Notes under the pieces: model-generated
Seen by the model: the letters and a program-made list of their open reading frames with translations, nothing else
Databases searched by the model: none
What the model was told of the DNA's origin: nothing
Origin: an uncultured Lachnospiraceae bacterium
Lineage (GTDB): Bacteria > Bacillota > Clostridia > Lachnospirales > Lachnospiraceae
NCBI GenBank assembly: GCA_947382415.1
Contig: CANCYO010000040.1
Span: 1-24,893, forward strand
DNA: 24,893 bases
Direction: 5' to 3'
Made by a program: the position numbers and the translations under genes
Shown: piece by piece, positions 7,833-15,831 of the stretch
How positions within the stretch are numbered: the stretch's first letter is position 1
Layout: every line of letters starts with the position of its first letter

Positions 7833-8909
7833 GTGAAAAAAATAAAATTCAGGAAGAAGATTTTTGTTATTGTGATATGCATCGTGGCGGTGCTGTTGAT
7901 TGCCTGCGATTGGGGATTGTCCGTGATGGTATACGACGAGAACTTTAACAGGCGTTTTGAGAGTTATGAGCCGCTGATGCTGTATGTTGATGATTTTGAG
8001 GGATTGCAGCGTACACGGTATGAATTTGCTTCTGACAAAGGGCAGAAGCTGACGGGATATCTGTATGGTGTGGGAGAAGGTCAGCGTGGAATCATCGTAT
8101 TGGCACATGGCCTGGGGGGAGGCGGACATAATTCTTATATGGACTGTGCCGATTATTTTGCCAGACATGGCTACTTTGTTTTTGCCTATGATGTTACGGG
8201 AAATGACGAAAGCGAGGGGGAAGGGGTGGGAGGACTTCCGCAGGGAGTCATCGACCTTGACTATGCAATCACGTTTGTGGAAGAGAGCGGAAATTTTCCC
8301 AATCTGCCGATAGCATTGTTCGGACATAGCTGGGGAGGCTACAGCGTTTGCAGCGTACTTACATATCATCCCGAAGTAAAAGCGGTGATAGCGTGCTCGG
8401 GTTTTAACTCTTCGTCAGGTATGTTTGAGGCGGAAGGGAAAAAACAGGCAGGAGACGGTATTTATTTGATGCTGCCGTTCGTGAAACTTCACGAGCGGAT
8501 AAAATATGGCGACTATGCTTCAAATACGGCGATGGACGGCTTTTCAGAGAGTGACGCTTCCGTTATGATAGTACACAGCTCTGATGATGATGTGGTTCCA
8601 GCTGAGTATGGCTACGATATTTATTATGAAAAATATAAGGAGGATGACCGTTTTCATTTTATGCTTTTGGAGGATGGAGGGCATAACTGTTTTAATGCCG
8701 GAATTTATAAGGATGAGTTTAATGCGGAATTTGATCGTTGGCGGGAAACGCTTGATTATGATTATAATGCTGTAGAAAACAGGGAACGGTTTGCGCAAGA
8801 AAAAGCGGATTATATACGCGCCAACCTTGACCGGAATAAATGGTGTAACAGATTGAACTCCGGATTGTTTGAGGATTTTGTTGTTTTCTATGATAAAAAT
8901 ATCAATTGA
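7833..8909 (+). CDS. Exported alpha/beta hydrolase (lipoprotein or signal-anchored)
   Basis: A 358-residue protein with a GTG start at 7833; GAGGT seven bases upstream is the ribosome binding site. Residues 1-25 form a basic n-region and a hydrophobic stretch ending in VLLIAC, which fits a lipobox with C25, so it is a lipoprotein or a signal-anchored protein facing outward. The hydrolase core has the oxyanion segment AHGLGGGGHNS, the nucleophile elbow GHSWGG, an acid residue in HSSDDDVVP and a histidine in DGGHNC. This is the serine-Asp-His triad layout of serine aminopeptidase-S33-like esterases and lipases. Substrate is unknown. It is transcribed alone and has slightly lower GC than its neighbours. 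Confidence 0.85.
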   Translation: MKKIKFRKKIFVIVICIVAVLLIACDWGLSVMVYDENFNRRFESYEPLMLYVDDFEGLQRTRYEFASDKGQKLTGYLYGVGEGQRGIIVLAHGLGGGGHNSYMDCADYFARHGYFVFAYDVTGNDESEGEGVGGLPQGVIDLDYAITFVEESGNFPNLPIALFGHSWGGYSVCSVLTYHPEVKAVIACSGFNSSSGMFEAEGKKQAGDGIYLMLPFVKLHERIKYGDYASNTAMDGFSESDASVMIVHSSDDDVVPAEYGYDIYYEKYKEDDRFHFMLLEDGGHNCFNAGIYKDEFNAEFDRWRETLDYDYNAVENRERFAQEKADYIRANLDRNKWCNRLNSGLFEDFVVFYDKNIN

Positions 8910-8935
8910 TAAAAAAATCAATTAAGCTGCGGGAA

Positions 8936-8964
8936 TTGCTTTTTGCATGGGGATTCTGTATAAT
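8936..8964 (+). promoter_or_regulatory. Sigma-A promoter of the nucleoside salvage operon
   Basis: TTGCTT at 8936-8941, a 17-base spacer and TATAAT at 8959-8964. Expected start is about 8971, giving a short leader of about 42 bases with no room for a purine riboswitch. Confidence 0.8.
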
Positions 8965-9012
8965 AAGCGTATTAAACAGCAAAGCTGACGTTTGAGAAGG
9001 GAGGCGTTTGTC

Positions 9013-9861
9013 ATGGGTGGAATACAGAATCAGAGTCAAAACCCGGTTTATGAGAAGCTGATGCACTGTGTGCGCGCAGTGCGCGAAAGAACGGATTTTG
9101 TTCCCCGGGTTGCAATTGTCCTGGGTTCGGGTCTGGGAGATTATGCGGCCGGAATCAGGGTGGAGGCCGAGATACCCTATGGGGAGATCGAGGGTTTTCC
9201 CGTGTCAACGGTGCCCGGACATGCAGGGCGTTTTATCTTCGGGTATATCGGTCAGGTTCCCGTGGTATGTATGAAGGGGAGAGTGCATTATTACGAGGGC
9301 TATGACATCTCGGATGTGGTGTTGCCTATACGTCTGATGAAGCTTCTGGGAGCGGAGATTCTGTTTCTCACCAATGCGGCGGGAGGAGTGAACACTTCCT
9401 TCCATGCGGGCGATCTGATGATGATTCGCGACCACATATCCGTGTTTGCGCCGAATCCGTTGATCGGGCCCAATATTGATGAGCTGGGCGTTCGTTTCCC
9501 GGATATGAGTGCGATCTATGATCATGAGCTGCAGAATGTGATCAGAAGTACGGCTAAGGAGCATGACATCTTTCTGCAGGAGGGCGTGTATGCCCAGCTC
9601 ACGGGGCCTTCCTATGAATCGCCTGCGGAGATCCGTATGCTGCGTATGCTCGGATGTGATGCGGTGGGCATGAGCACGGTGGTGGAGAGTATCGCCGCCA
9701 ATCACTGCGGTCTGAGAGTCTGCGGCATCTCCTGTATCAGCAATCTGGCGGCGGGTATGTCGGCGGCTCCATTGAACCACAAGGAAGTGCAGGAGGCTGC
9801 GGATGCGGCGGCGCCTAAATTCAAAAAGCTGGTGACGGAGGCGGTGAAGCAGTTTGGGTAA
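9013..9861 (+). CDS. Purine nucleoside phosphorylase (inosine/guanosine type)
   Basis: A 282-residue trimeric-type PNP that splits inosine, guanosine and deoxy forms with phosphate into base plus (deoxy)ribose-1-phosphate. The ATG at 9013 has AAGGGAGG eight bases upstream; the in-frame TTG at 8992 lacks a site. Motifs include VLGSGLG (36-42) and PGHAGRF for phosphate, then MKGRVHYYEGY, LTNAAGG, TGPSYESPAE, VGMSTVVE and the base-binding SCISNLAAG near the C-terminus. It heads an operon of nucleoside salvage genes and its end overlaps the cytidine deaminase start by 8 bases. The family call is very secure; punA or pupG would be the usual names. Confidence 0.97.
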   Translation: MGGIQNQSQNPVYEKLMHCVRAVRERTDFVPRVAIVLGSGLGDYAAGIRVEAEIPYGEIEGFPVSTVPGHAGRFIFGYIGQVPVVCMKGRVHYYEGYDISDVVLPIRLMKLLGAEILFLTNAAGGVNTSFHAGDLMMIRDHISVFAPNPLIGPNIDELGVRFPDMSAIYDHELQNVIRSTAKEHDIFLQEGVYAQLTGPSYESPAEIRMLRMLGCDAVGMSTVVESIAANHCGLRVCGISCISNLAAGMSAAPLNHKEVQEAADAAAPKFKKLVTEAVKQFG

Positions 9862-10285
9862 TCCATTGACAGAACATGAAATACAGGAATTGGTAACGGC
9901 AGCGCTGCAGGCAAGAGAGGCAGCCTATGCCCCCTATTCCCATTATACGGTGGGAGCGGCGCTTCTTGCGGAGAGCGGCGAGGTGTATTGCGGGGGTAAT
10001 ATTGAGAACGCTTCTTACGGAGCGACCAATTGTGCCGAGCGCACGGCGATTTTTAAAGCGGTGAGCGAGGGGGCGCGCAGGTTTAAAGCCATCGCCATCG
10101 CCGGGGGCATGGAGGGTCAGGAGCCCGCAGATTATGCCTATCCCTGCGGCATCTGCAGGCAGGTGATGCAGGAGTTTGGGGAGGCGGATTTTCGTATTAT
10201 AATTGTGAAAGGAAAAGCGGATTACAGGGAATACATACTGGAGCAGCTATTGCCCTGTGGCTTTGGAGGGGATTCCATTCAATGA
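9854..10285 (+). CDS. cdd: Cytidine deaminase
   Basis: A 143-residue homotetrameric-type cytidine deaminase that turns cytidine and deoxycytidine into uridine and deoxyuridine. It has the zinc site of the small bacterial enzymes: C60 and catalytic E62 in NCAERTA, and C98 and C101 in PCGICRQ. The substrate motif GGNIENASYG comes before. The likely start is TTG 9854, which overlaps the phosphorylase stop; GGAGG is 12 bases upstream, so translational coupling is probable. The stop overlaps the next ATG in an ATGA. Together with the phosphorylase and permease it salvages nucleosides. Confidence 0.96.
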   Translation: MGNPLTEHEIQELVTAALQAREAAYAPYSHYTVGAALLAESGEVYCGGNIENASYGATNCAERTAIFKAVSEGARRFKAIAIAGGMEGQEPADYAYPCGICRQVMQEFGEADFRIIIVKGKADYREYILEQLLPCGFGGDSIQ

Positions 10286-11586
10286 ATGTCAGATTGTATA
10301 ACGCAAAGATCCTTACCATGGAGAAAAACAGGCCCGTATTTGACGGAGAGGTTTGGGTGAAAAACGAGAAGATCGTCTATGTGGCTGATCAGGCGGAGCT
10401 TGCGGCGGACTGGAATCCTGCGGGAGTGCCCCGCATCAGTTGGGACATTCAACTGGACTGTGAGGGGAATCTTCTGATGCCCGGTTTTAAGAATGCCCAC
10501 ACCCACTCGGCCATGACTTTCCTGAGATCCTATGCGGATGATCTGCCTCTGGATCAATGGCTGAAGGAGAAGATTTTTCCCATGGAGGCGAAACTGACCC
10601 CTGAGGATATCTATGAGCTCACGAGACTGGCTGTTCTGGAGTATCTCACCAGCGGCATTACCTCGATTTTTGACATGTATGTCAATCCGGGGGCTGTGGC
10701 GGAGGGCTGCATGGATACAGGCATGCGCTGTGTGCTTGTCCCCGGGCTCAACGATTTTGTGTCCTCACCGGAGCAGGTGGAGGAGGAATATGTGAAGTGG
10801 AACAAATGCAGTCCCCTCATCAGCTACCAGCTTGGTTTTCACGCAGAGTATACCTGTTCCAAGGAGCTTTTGTGTCAGGTGTCAGGGCTTGCCCACAGGC
10901 ACAGGGCTCCGGTTTATACACATCTGGCTGAGACTGCAAGAGAGGTTGAGGAGTGCAGGGCCCGGTATGGAATGACTCCGGCGGTATTTCTGGATTCTCT
11001 GGGGATGTTTGAATTCGGGGGCGGCGGATTCCACTGTGTCCACATGACGCCGGAGGATATGAATGTATTCAGGATGCGCCGGATGCATGTGATCACCAAT
11101 CCGGCCTCCAATTTGAAGCTGGCCAGCGGGATTGCACCCATCGCAGAGTTTGAGAAACGCAAAATTCCTGTGGCCATCGGAACGGACGGACCTGCCAGCA
11201 ATAACTGTCTGGATATGTTCCGGGAGATGTTTCTGGTGGCGGGACTGAGCAAGGTGAGGGAGCAGAATGCTGCCTGTGTCAGCGCAGAGCGTGTGCTGCG
11301 GATGGCAACCGTACACGGGGCCAAAGCCATGCGCCTGCACAAATCAGATACGCTTACAAAGGGCAAATATGCGGATATCATACTCATTGATCTGCATCAG
11401 CCTAATATGCAGCCCATGAACAATATCGCGGGTAATCTGGTCTACAGCGGCAGTAAGTCCAATGTCCGCATGACTATGATTCAGGGCAAAATACTCTATA
11501 AAGACGGTTCGTTCTGGATCGGGGAGAGCCCTGAGTATATTTACCGCAAGTGCAATGCCATCCTGCAGAGGATGTTGTCGGAATAA
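10282..11586 (+). CDS. Amidohydrolase, MTA/SAH-deaminase-like (SsnA/TrzN type)
   Basis: A 434-residue metal-dependent amidohydrolase. The beta-sandwich N-terminus leads into the TIM barrel with metal ligands H73 and H75 (GFKNAHTHS), the histidine of THLAET (about residue 212), the histidine of CVHMT (about 248) and the aspartate of GTDGPASN (about 298). Family members deaminate 5'-methylthioadenosine, S-adenosylhomocysteine, adenosine or related bases. The operon partners (purine phosphorylase, cytidine deaminase, purine permease) favour an adenosine-type substrate, but guanine or other substrates cannot be excluded. The ATG at 10282 overlaps the cdd stop by four bases, so expression is coupled. 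Confidence 0.9.
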   Translation: MNVRLYNAKILTMEKNRPVFDGEVWVKNEKIVYVADQAELAADWNPAGVPRISWDIQLDCEGNLLMPGFKNAHTHSAMTFLRSYADDLPLDQWLKEKIFPMEAKLTPEDIYELTRLAVLEYLTSGITSIFDMYVNPGAVAEGCMDTGMRCVLVPGLNDFVSSPEQVEEEYVKWNKCSPLISYQLGFHAEYTCSKELLCQVSGLAHRHRAPVYTHLAETAREVEECRARYGMTPAVFLDSLGMFEFGGGGFHCVHMTPEDMNVFRMRRMHVITNPASNLKLASGIAPIAEFEKRKIPVAIGTDGPASNNCLDMFREMFLVAGLSKVREQNAACVSAERVLRMATVHGAKAMRLHKSDTLTKGKYADIILIDLHQPNMQPMNNIAGNLVYSGSKSNVRMTMIQGKILYKDGSFWIGESPEYIYRKCNAILQRMLSE

Positions 11587-11647
11587 TTGTTGGGACAGCA
11601 GTATTCCGGATAAATTACTTTTAATAAACTCACTTAGGAGGGACAGT

Positions 11648-13075
11648 ATGTTAGAAAAAATGTTTAAGCTCAAGGAGAACGGTACCAGTGTCAAAACAGA
11701 GATTATTGCCGGTCTCACCACCTTCATGACTATGGCGTACATCATCGCCCTGAATCCCAATCTGTTGACGAATTTTGGCGCGGAGGGTACGGCTTTGTGG
11801 AATGGTGTGTTTATGGCCACCTGTATCGCATCTGCCGTGGGTATGTTTGTGATGGCCTTTGCCGCCAACAAACCTTTTGCCATGGCACCCGGCATGGGGC
11901 TGAACAGCTTCTTTGCAGTTGTCGTGACCAATATCGTGGTGCTGACGGGCATGAGCTATGTGGCCTCTTTTCAGGCCGCGCTATGCATCATTCTCGTCGA
12001 GGGTCTTGTGTTCCTTGTGTTGTCCGTGCTGAATGTGCGCGAGAAAATTGTGGAGGCGATTCCACTGGGAGTTCGTCTGGGCATTGCGCCCGCCATCGGT
12101 CTGATGCTGATGAATATCGGCGTGGGATCCAATGCGGGTATCTATTCCGAAAACGGCGGCCCTTTTTATGCCATGAGAGATTTTTTCGGCGCGCTGACGC
12201 CCAGTGTGGCGCAATCCGGCATGGGTTCCGGCTACTCCGCCATGGTACTTACGGTGGTCACCATGTTCATCGGTCTCTTTGTGATCGTGATTCTGGCGAA
12301 GAAGGGAATTAAGGCGGCCGTTATCATCGGAATGCTGGCTGCCAGCATCGTGTACTGGGCCGGTGAGTTTCTGTTCCTTAAGGTGAATCCTTTTGCCAGC
12401 CTTTCCGGCGCTTCCTTTATTCCGCCTTTTAAGGATATGGCGGAGACCACTCTGTTTAAATTTAATTTTGCGGGTTTTGCACAGATCGGCTGGTTCACTG
12501 TGATCACTTTGATCGTAACCTTCTGTATTATTGATATGTTTGACACCATCGGTACTCTGGTGGGAACGGCCAGCCGTGCGGGTATGCTGGACAAGGAGGG
12601 CAGGATGCCCCGGATGAAGCAGGCGCTTATGGCTGACGCAGTAGGCACTGTGGTGGGTTCCGCTACCGGTACTTCCACTGTCACCACCTTTATCGAGTCG
12701 GCGTCCGGCGTGGAGGCGGGCGGACGCACCGGTCTGACGGCGCTCACCACGGGTATCGTGTTCCTGGCATGTATGTTCCTTGCGCCTATAGCGGCCATCA
12801 TTCCCGCCGCGGCCACCTCGTCGGCGCTGATCTATGTGGGTGTGTTGATGATTACCGGATTGAAAAATATTAACTTTGATGATATCTGTCAGTCAGTTCC
12901 TGTGGCTTTGATGCTGATCGCCATGCCGGTGTCCGGCTCTATCGGACATGCCATCGGCATCGGTCTCATCGCCTACACTGTGATCAAACTGTTTACGGGG
13001 AAAGCAAAGGAGGTGTCTGTGCTTACCTACATTCTCTCCGTTATTTTCCTTGTGAAGTTCTTTCTGGTGGCGTAG
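11648..13075 (+). CDS. NCS2-family purine permease (PbuG/AzgA-like)
   Basis: A 475-residue integral membrane transporter of the nucleobase:cation symporter-2, AzgA branch, which imports hypoxanthine, guanine or adenine. The start is ATG 11648, with AGGAGGG five bases upstream; the open frame reaches further up but without a site. The sequence opens with the conserved GTSVKTEIIAGLTTFMTMAY, has about a dozen hydrophobic segments, the MAPGMGLN motif, and the signature GTSTVTTFIESASG followed by GGRTGLTAL. It lies 61 bases after the amidohydrolase, in line with a purine salvage operon. No clear promoter is visible in that gap. Confidence 0.95.
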   Translation: MLEKMFKLKENGTSVKTEIIAGLTTFMTMAYIIALNPNLLTNFGAEGTALWNGVFMATCIASAVGMFVMAFAANKPFAMAPGMGLNSFFAVVVTNIVVLTGMSYVASFQAALCIILVEGLVFLVLSVLNVREKIVEAIPLGVRLGIAPAIGLMLMNIGVGSNAGIYSENGGPFYAMRDFFGALTPSVAQSGMGSGYSAMVLTVVTMFIGLFVIVILAKKGIKAAVIIGMLAASIVYWAGEFLFLKVNPFASLSGASFIPPFKDMAETTLFKFNFAGFAQIGWFTVITLIVTFCIIDMFDTIGTLVGTASRAGMLDKEGRMPRMKQALMADAVGTVVGSATGTSTVTTFIESASGVEAGGRTGLTALTTGIVFLACMFLAPIAAIIPAAATSSALIYVGVLMITGLKNINFDDICQSVPVALMLIAMPVSGSIGHAIGIGLIAYTVIKLFTGKAKEVSVLTYILSVIFLVKFFLVA

Positions 13076-13092
13076 AAGGAGTATAAGAATCT

Positions 13093-14775
13093 ATGGAATA
13101 TCTGGCATTGGCGGCGGCCATGGCGCTTTTTGTGGCTGTGATCCTGGTCCGGGAGACTGTGCAGGCTCAAAACCGGAAAAAGCGATTTATTCAGTCATTA
13201 TATGATAATTTCGGCATGCCTCCCGGGCGGAAATATACGCTGGAAAACAGCGCGCATATACCGGGCTATTACAAGCGGCACAGGGAAGATGGGCAGCTTG
13301 ACGATATCACATGGAATGATTTGAATATGGAAGATATCTTCCGGCGGATCAATGATACGCATTCCGCCACGGGGGAAGAGTATCTGTATTATCTGCTCAG
13401 AAGCGCAGGGCATGACAGAGAGTGGCTGGAGCATTTTGAGGAGATGACGGTCTGGTTCTCGGAGCATGCGGATGAGCGTGTGCAGTTACAGTTTCTCATG
13501 AGTGAGCTGGGCTATACAGGAAAGTATTCCCTCTATGATTATATCGAAAATCTGGATTACTTGGGAGAGCGGAGCAATGTCAGGCATCATCTGGCCAACG
13601 GGCTGTATATTCCGCTGCTGCTCCTCATGCCGTTTGAAATTACCATGGCGCTTCTGGGCATGGCGGTGCTGAGTGTGTATCAGATCGTCAGCTATTTTAA
13701 GGACAAGCGGGAGACAGAGCCCTATATCACAAGCTTTGCCTATGTGATCCGTCTGCTTGGAACCGGCGACAGGATCGTTAAGATGGAATTGCCCGCCTGC
13801 GAGGAGGAGCTCTCAGATATCAAAAGCTGCATTCAGAGCCTGCGAGGTGTGCGGAGCGGTTCCTTCTGGGTGTTTAACGCGGGAAGCGGCAAGACCGGCG
13901 GCAACCCTCTGGAGGTTATTATGGATTATGTCCGTATGATCTTCCATGTGGATCTGATCGTCTTTAACAAAATGCTGAGGCAGCTTCGCAGGCATGTGAC
14001 AGAGATCGATCTGCTGATCTCCCGGGCGGGACTTCTGGAGGCCGCCGTCTCTGTGGCCGCTTTTCGGGCTTCCCTGAAAAACGGCTGGTGTGCGCCTGAA
14101 TTTACGGATTCAGAGCTGCAGCTTGTCATTGAGGAGGGGTATCATCCTCTGCTGGAGAAACCGGTGAAAAACAGTATCCGGGCAGAGCGGGGCGTACTGC
14201 TCACGGGGTCTAATGCCTCCGGAAAGTCCACTTTTTTGAAGATGGCGGCGGTCAACGCCATTCTGGCACAGACGCTCCACACCTGTACGGCGGACGTCTA
14301 CCGGGCGCCTCTTGCCGCGGTATATTCCTCCATGGCCCTGCGGGATGATATCTCCGGCGGAGAGAGTTATTATATCGTGGAGATCAAGGCGCTGAAGCGT
14401 ATTTTGGACGCTGTTGCAAAGGGAGAGAAGGTGCTCTGCTTTGTGGACGAGGTGCTTCGGGGAACCAACACGGTGGAGCGCATAGCGGCGTCCGCACAGA
14501 TACTGAAGAGCCTTGCAGGAGGGAATGTGCTCTGTTTTGCGGCCACGCATGACATTGAGCTGGCGGAGCTTCTGCGGGAGGAGTTTGACAATTATCACTT
14601 TGAAGAGGAGATCAGGGATGGGGATATCTTCTTTGCTTATCGCCTGCTGACGGGCAGATCTAACACCAGAAATGCCATACGGCTGTTGGAGATGATGGGT
14701 TATGCCAAAGACGTCACGGAGTGTGCCATGGAGAGCGCCCAAAGATTTTTGGACAGCGGGGTCTGGCAGACTTGA
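13093..14775 (+). CDS. Membrane-anchored MutS-like ATPase
   Basis: A 560-residue protein with the ATPase core of MutS but without the mismatch-recognition domain. Membrane segments are predicted at residues about 2-20 and 171-202. A helical MutS lever-like region follows, then the ATPase: Walker A GSNASGKST (K378), signature SGGESYY, Walker B LCFVDEVLRGTN and H-loop ATHD. Proteins of this type are annotated as MutS-family mismatch repair proteins, but the membrane segments and missing DNA-reading domain make classic mismatch repair unlikely. It starts 17 bases after the permease stop (AAGGAG at 11 bases) and is the last gene of the salvage operon. Function unknown. Confidence 0.88.
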   Translation: MEYLALAAAMALFVAVILVRETVQAQNRKKRFIQSLYDNFGMPPGRKYTLENSAHIPGYYKRHREDGQLDDITWNDLNMEDIFRRINDTHSATGEEYLYYLLRSAGHDREWLEHFEEMTVWFSEHADERVQLQFLMSELGYTGKYSLYDYIENLDYLGERSNVRHHLANGLYIPLLLLMPFEITMALLGMAVLSVYQIVSYFKDKRETEPYITSFAYVIRLLGTGDRIVKMELPACEEELSDIKSCIQSLRGVRSGSFWVFNAGSGKTGGNPLEVIMDYVRMIFHVDLIVFNKMLRQLRRHVTEIDLLISRAGLLEAAVSVAAFRASLKNGWCAPEFTDSELQLVIEEGYHPLLEKPVKNSIRAERGVLLTGSNASGKSTFLKMAAVNAILAQTLHTCTADVYRAPLAAVYSSMALRDDISGGESYYIVEIKALKRILDAVAKGEKVLCFVDEVLRGTNTVERIAASAQILKSLAGGNVLCFAATHDIELAELLREEFDNYHFEEEIRDGDIFFAYRLLTGRSNTRNAIRLLEMMGYAKDVTECAMESAQRFLDSGVWQT

Positions 14776-14800
14776 CGGCTTTCTCCAAAAGTTTTATACT
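14772..14800 (+). promoter_or_regulatory. Sigma-A promoter of the small membrane protein gene
   Basis: TTGACG at 14772-14777, a 17-base spacer and TATACT at 14795-14800. Expected start is about 14807. The TGA stop of the MutS-like gene (14773-14775) lies inside the -35 box, as in the Rpn/tyrS arrangement. Confidence 0.8.
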
Positions 14801-14854
14801 GATTACAGATTTTGCGGCGCAGTGTGGCGCCAGGGTTGACCGGGAGGTATGAAT

Positions 14855-15010
14855 ATGGGATTTATCAATGCGTTTGTGTCCTATCTGTTGTTGTTGTTGA
14901 TCTTTGTGGCTGTGGGCGGAGCGGCGGTCTTTCTCGGGATCACGATGCGCAGAAATGCCAATGCGAAGGCGGAGCAGGCAGAGCATGCCGGGGGCACAGA
15001 GCAGGCATAA
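14855..15010 (+). CDS. Small single-span membrane protein (51 aa)
   Basis: A short gene framed by its own promoter and terminator. ATG 14855 follows GGGAGG at 7 bases; an in-frame ATG at 14849 is too close to the site. The product has one hydrophobic helix (about residues 7-31, with five leucines in a row and VAVGGAAVFLG) followed by MRRNANAK, which suggests the basic tail stays in the cytoplasm. The last 15 residues are polar and rich in Ala, Glu and Gly. No family can be named. Small subunits or regulators of membrane complexes look like this, but nothing nearby points to a partner. The gene structure makes a real product likely. Confidence 0.75.
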   Translation: MGFINAFVSYLLLLLIFVAVGGAAVFLGITMRRNANAKAEQAEHAGGTEQA

Positions 15011-15017
15011 AAGCGTG

Positions 15018-15045
15018 AGGGCTTTCCGCTGGAGGGCCCTTTTTT
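15018..15045 (+). terminator. Terminator of the small membrane protein gene
   Basis: AGGGCTTTCC (15018-15027) pairs with GGAGGGCCCT (15031-15040) over 10 bp, including two G-T wobbles, with a GCT loop, followed by T5. Confidence 0.85.
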
Positions 15046-15081
15046 CTGCACTGTGGGGAAAACGGATGAGGAGGAGCGCCA

Positions 15082-15825
15082 ATGAGCCGGTATCATACGG
15101 TTTTGTGGGATGTGGACGGTACTTTGCTGGACTTTGTCTACTCGCAGAGAGTTGCCATGACCAGATGTTTTGAGATGATCGGACTAAAAATTACGGAAGA
15201 GATCCTGCAGCGTTATCGGGAGATCAACGACGGTTACTGGAAGCGGCTGGAGCTTGGCGAGGTGACGAAGGCGGAACTTCTGACCGGACGGTTTACTTCT
15301 CTTTTTGAGGAGTATGGCATTACCGGAGTGGATGTGGAAGGCTTTCGGGAGGAATATCAGGCCACTTTGGGCAGGGTGTACCGGTATATGGAGGATGCGC
15401 CCAAAGTCTGCAGGGCACTGCGCGGAAAAGTGCGGCAGTATGTGATCACCAATGGAGTCACTTCCACTCAGGAGAATAAACTGCGGCTTTCCGGGCTGTA
15501 CGATCTGATGGACGGGGTTTTTATCTCCGAACAGGTCGGAGCTCCAAAGCCCCGGAAGGAATTTTTTGATTACTGCCTGAGGGCCATGGAGGAAGCGGGG
15601 GCTCCTGTTTTGCGGGAAGAGCTTTTGATCGTGGGGGATTCCCTCACCAGCGATATCAAAGGCGGGGTTATGAGCGGCATTCCCACCTGCTGGTACCGCC
15701 CGGAGGATATCTTTGAGCAGGACGCATCCGCCAGGGCTGTCTATGAGCGGTACAGGCCGGATCATGAGATCAGCCGTCTGAACCGGATATTTGATGTTCT
15801 GGGCATAGAGCGCGAAAGGCTGTGA
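15082..15825 (+). CDS. HAD hydrolase, YjjG-type pyrimidine nucleotidase
   Basis: A 247-residue HAD phosphatase of the YjjG group, which dephosphorylates pyrimidine nucleoside monophosphates, including non-canonical ones. Motif I is WDVDGTLLDF (nucleophile D10, acid D12), followed by the alpha-helical cap. Motif II is the threonine of VITNGVTSTQ, motif III the lysine of GAPKPRKEFFDY, and motif IV VGDSLTSDIKGG. The SEQVGAPKP stretch and the ITNG segment match YjjG well. The ATG follows GGAGGAGCGCCA. It is followed after six bases by the WYL regulator. A role in nucleotide pool cleaning would fit the nearby dUTPase and nucleoside genes (inference). Confidence 0.87.
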   Translation: MSRYHTVLWDVDGTLLDFVYSQRVAMTRCFEMIGLKITEEILQRYREINDGYWKRLELGEVTKAELLTGRFTSLFEEYGITGVDVEGFREEYQATLGRVYRYMEDAPKVCRALRGKVRQYVITNGVTSTQENKLRLSGLYDLMDGVFISEQVGAPKPRKEFFDYCLRAMEEAGAPVLREELLIVGDSLTSDIKGGVMSGIPTCWYRPEDIFEQDASARAVYERYRPDHEISRLNRIFDVLGIERERL

Positions 15826-15831
15826 GATACT

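Noticed and set aside
7197..8369. 390-residue minus-strand open frame opposite the end of spoIVA and the hydrolase
   Set aside because: It overlaps two well-supported genes, has no ribosome binding site or known motif, and is a complement shadow.
8890..8930. Inverted repeat AATTGAT/ATCAATT after the alpha/beta hydrolase gene as a terminator
   Set aside because: The stem is AT-only and no T run follows; too weak to call.
8965..9012. Purine riboswitch in front of the nucleoside salvage operon
   Set aside because: The leader is only about 42 bases and lacks the conserved three-way junction; nothing similar precedes the permease gene.
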